A DNA stretch of 6,037 bases from contig DATAYF010000416.1 of NCBI GenBank assembly GCA_036272735.1, positions 1-6,037 of the forward strand, written 5' to 3'. Positions 5,206 through 6,037 of the stretch are shown here, piece after piece. Both the position numbers and the translations under genes were made by a program. Source of the stretch: DATAYF01 sp036272735 (GTDB lineage Bacteria > Chloroflexota > Ktedonobacteria > Ktedonobacterales > Ktedonobacteraceae). Position 1 is the stretch's first letter, and every line of letters starts with the position of its first letter. The notes beneath the pieces are model-generated. The model did no database searches. It was not told where the DNA came from and saw only the letters and a list, made by a program, of their open reading frames with translations.

Positions 5206-6027
5206 ATGCTTCTCTTCTACGCGAGCCCACGAAACTGTTTCGACTGGAGGACCTGTTTCTTCCTCTCATTGCTCAGTGTTCTGCTCTTGGCTGGATGCGA
5301 AAGCGCGCCTTCTTCTCACTCCGCCTTTACTGAGTTTACTGCGTTGCCGTCGGCTTCTAGCAATCTTTCGTGGTCTGGAATTACGGCAGGACCAGATGGC
5401 GCCCTCTGGTTCACGCAAGTCGGGATGCGCCGCCCTGACCGGATTGGGCGCATCACCGTCCAGGGGAAGACCACCCAGTTTACGTTCACTGCGACGGGTC
5501 ATATTGAATCTGGGGAGATTACGGCAGGGCCAGATGGCGCCCTCTGGTTCACGCAAATCGGGATGCGCCGCCCTGGCTGGATTGGGCGCATCACCGTCCA
5601 GGGGAAGATCACCCAGTTCACCCTCCCGACTGGTGACGCCGAACCTACCGGGATTACGGCAGGACCAGATGGCGCCCTCTGGTTCACGCAGCTCGCCAAT
5701 AACCGGATTGGGCGCATCACTGTCCAGGGAAAGATCACCCAGTTCAAGGAGCCGGGCGATGGCGCTATTCAAGGGATTACGGCAGGGCCAGATGGCGCCC
5801 TCTGGTTCACGCAGATCGCGAGTAACAAGATTGGGCGCATCACCCCTCAAGGGAAGATCACCCAGTTCACCCTCAAGGGAAGATCACCCAGTTCACCCTC
5901 TCGACTCCTCATAGCAATCCTTACAGGATCACGGCAGGACCAGATGGCGCCCTCTGGTTCACGGAGTCCCAGACGAACAAGGTCGGGCGTCTCGCCCCTC
6001 CAGGGCAATCATAAAATGGAACCATAA
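5206..6027 (+). CDS. Vgb-like beta-propeller-repeat lipoprotein, frameshifted before the last repeat
   Basis: ATG 5206 follows AAAGGG at 5 nt. The N-terminus is a lipoprotein signal: a basic n-region, a hydrophobic core (FFLSLLSVLLLAG) and lipobox LLAG-C31, so the mature protein is probably lipid-anchored outside the membrane. Four in-frame repeats follow, each built as ITAGPDGALWFTQ, a short variable loop, then IGRIT-x-x-GK-x-TQF. This is the blade motif of virginiamycin B lyase and related seven-bladed propellers. A 26-bp tandem duplication then changes the frame, and the last 46 or so residues (GRSPSSPSRLL onward) are unrelated sequence ending at TAA 6025-6027. Without the extra copy a fifth repeat (ITAGPDGALWFTE) is restored and the protein would end at 6012-6014 with 260 residues. 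The His residues needed for streptogramin lyase activity are not visible, so I do not call it an antibiotic-inactivating enzyme. Its role is unknown; an extracellular binding or structural protein is likely. Confidence 0.85.
   Translation: MLLFYASPRNCFDWRTCFFLSLLSVLLLAGCESAPSSHSAFTEFTALPSASSNLSWSGITAGPDGALWFTQVGMRRPDRIGRITVQGKTTQFTFTATGHIESGEITAGPDGALWFTQIGMRRPGWIGRITVQGKITQFTLPTGDAEPTGITAGPDGALWFTQLANNRIGRITVQGKITQFKEPGDGAIQGITAGPDGALWFTQIASNKIGRITPQGKITQFTLKGRSPSSPSRLLIAILTGSRQDQMAPSGSRSPRRTRSGVSPLQGNHKMEP
5380..6011 (+). repeat. Array of five near-identical Vgb-type coding repeats
   Basis: Repeat units begin at 5380, 5518, 5653, 5776 and 5928, with spacings of 138, 135, 123 and 152 nt. 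The last spacing becomes 126 (42 codons) once the 26-bp duplication is subtracted, matching the usual blade length of about 42 residues. The core encoding PDGALWFT is the same at nucleotide level in all five units, including third codon positions. The first two units share an extra GMRRP loop. This repeat structure explains the long open frames in other phases and on the opposite strand, which are not genes. Confidence 0.9.
5848..5899 (+). repeat. 26-bp tandem duplication causing a frameshift
   Basis: Two exact 26-bp copies, 5848-5873 and 5874-5899, each beginning CAAGGGAAGATCACCCAG. Because 26 is not a multiple of three, the second copy shifts the reading frame of the lipoprotein gene. Removing one copy gives GKITQFTLSTPHSNPYRITA leading into a normal fifth repeat. 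Confidence 0.95.
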
Positions 6028-6037
6028 CCTGTCCACT

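Noticed and set aside
5266..5850. Long minus-strand frame with repeated LREPEGAIW motifs
   Set aside because: It is the antisense of the same coding repeats; no ribosome site and no independent support.
5150..5914. Long plus-strand frame with repeated QDQMAPSGSR motifs
   Set aside because: It is an alternate-frame reading of the Vgb repeats; no start signal or plausible protein, and the lipoprotein frame explains the repeats.
5380..6011. Regular repeats that might suggest a CRISPR array
   Set aside because: Units of 123-138 nt are coding, with conserved protein motifs throughout and no unique spacers of 30-40 nt.
5206..6027. Functional streptogramin (virginiamycin B) lyase
   Set aside because: Only five repeats, the last out of frame, and no visible catalytic His residues.

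Overview
The window looks like chromosomal DNA from a soil bacterium with moderate GC content. An ECF sigma factor paired with a zf-HC2 anti-sigma factor, a lipoprotein with repeated virginiamycin B lyase-like (Vgb) motifs, a bacterial SET-domain protein and an ISAs1-type insertion sequence together are reminiscent of Ktedonobacteria (Chloroflexota). That placement is an inference from gene content; nothing in the window proves it. No rRNA, tRNA, CRISPR or phage genes were seen.

Layout. Positions 1-544 (minus strand) hold the N-terminal part of an MFS drug-efflux-type transporter. It is interrupted by an in-frame TAG at 164-166 and runs off the left edge. Divergent from it, 811-1431 encodes a four-helix membrane protein of unknown function, followed 47 nt later by a SET-domain protein (1479-2018); the two probably form an operon. 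Positions 2049-3301 are a 1253-bp ISAs1-family insertion sequence with 24-bp terminal inverted repeats (23/24 matches) and a perfect 10-bp target duplication. Its transposase (minus strand) is dead: two in-frame stops, plus an internal deletion and frameshift that removes the expected second catalytic Asp. The element sits 83 bp upstream of an ECF sigma factor gene (3385-4023), which is followed 16 nt later by its membrane-bound zinc-finger anti-sigma factor (4040-4741). This is a classic two-gene regulatory module.

Positions 4742-5205 carry no convincing gene. They contain a perfect 60-bp palindrome (4784-4843) and a faint minus-strand protein-like remnant. Positions 5206-6027 encode a lipoprotein with five Vgb-like repeats. 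A 26-bp tandem duplication (5848-5899) shifts the frame just before the last repeat, and deleting one copy restores a fifth repeat ending in TAA at 6012-6014.

Theme. Three of the six larger genes are visibly broken (premature stop, decayed transposase, duplication frameshift). The region is either undergoing gene decay or contains some consensus errors. The intact units are the membrane-protein/SET pair and the sigma/anti-sigma pair. I see no convincing new multi-gene defence or biosynthetic system. The most notable items are the perfect palindrome, the clean duplication frameshift, and the IS inserted just upstream of the sigma factor promoter.
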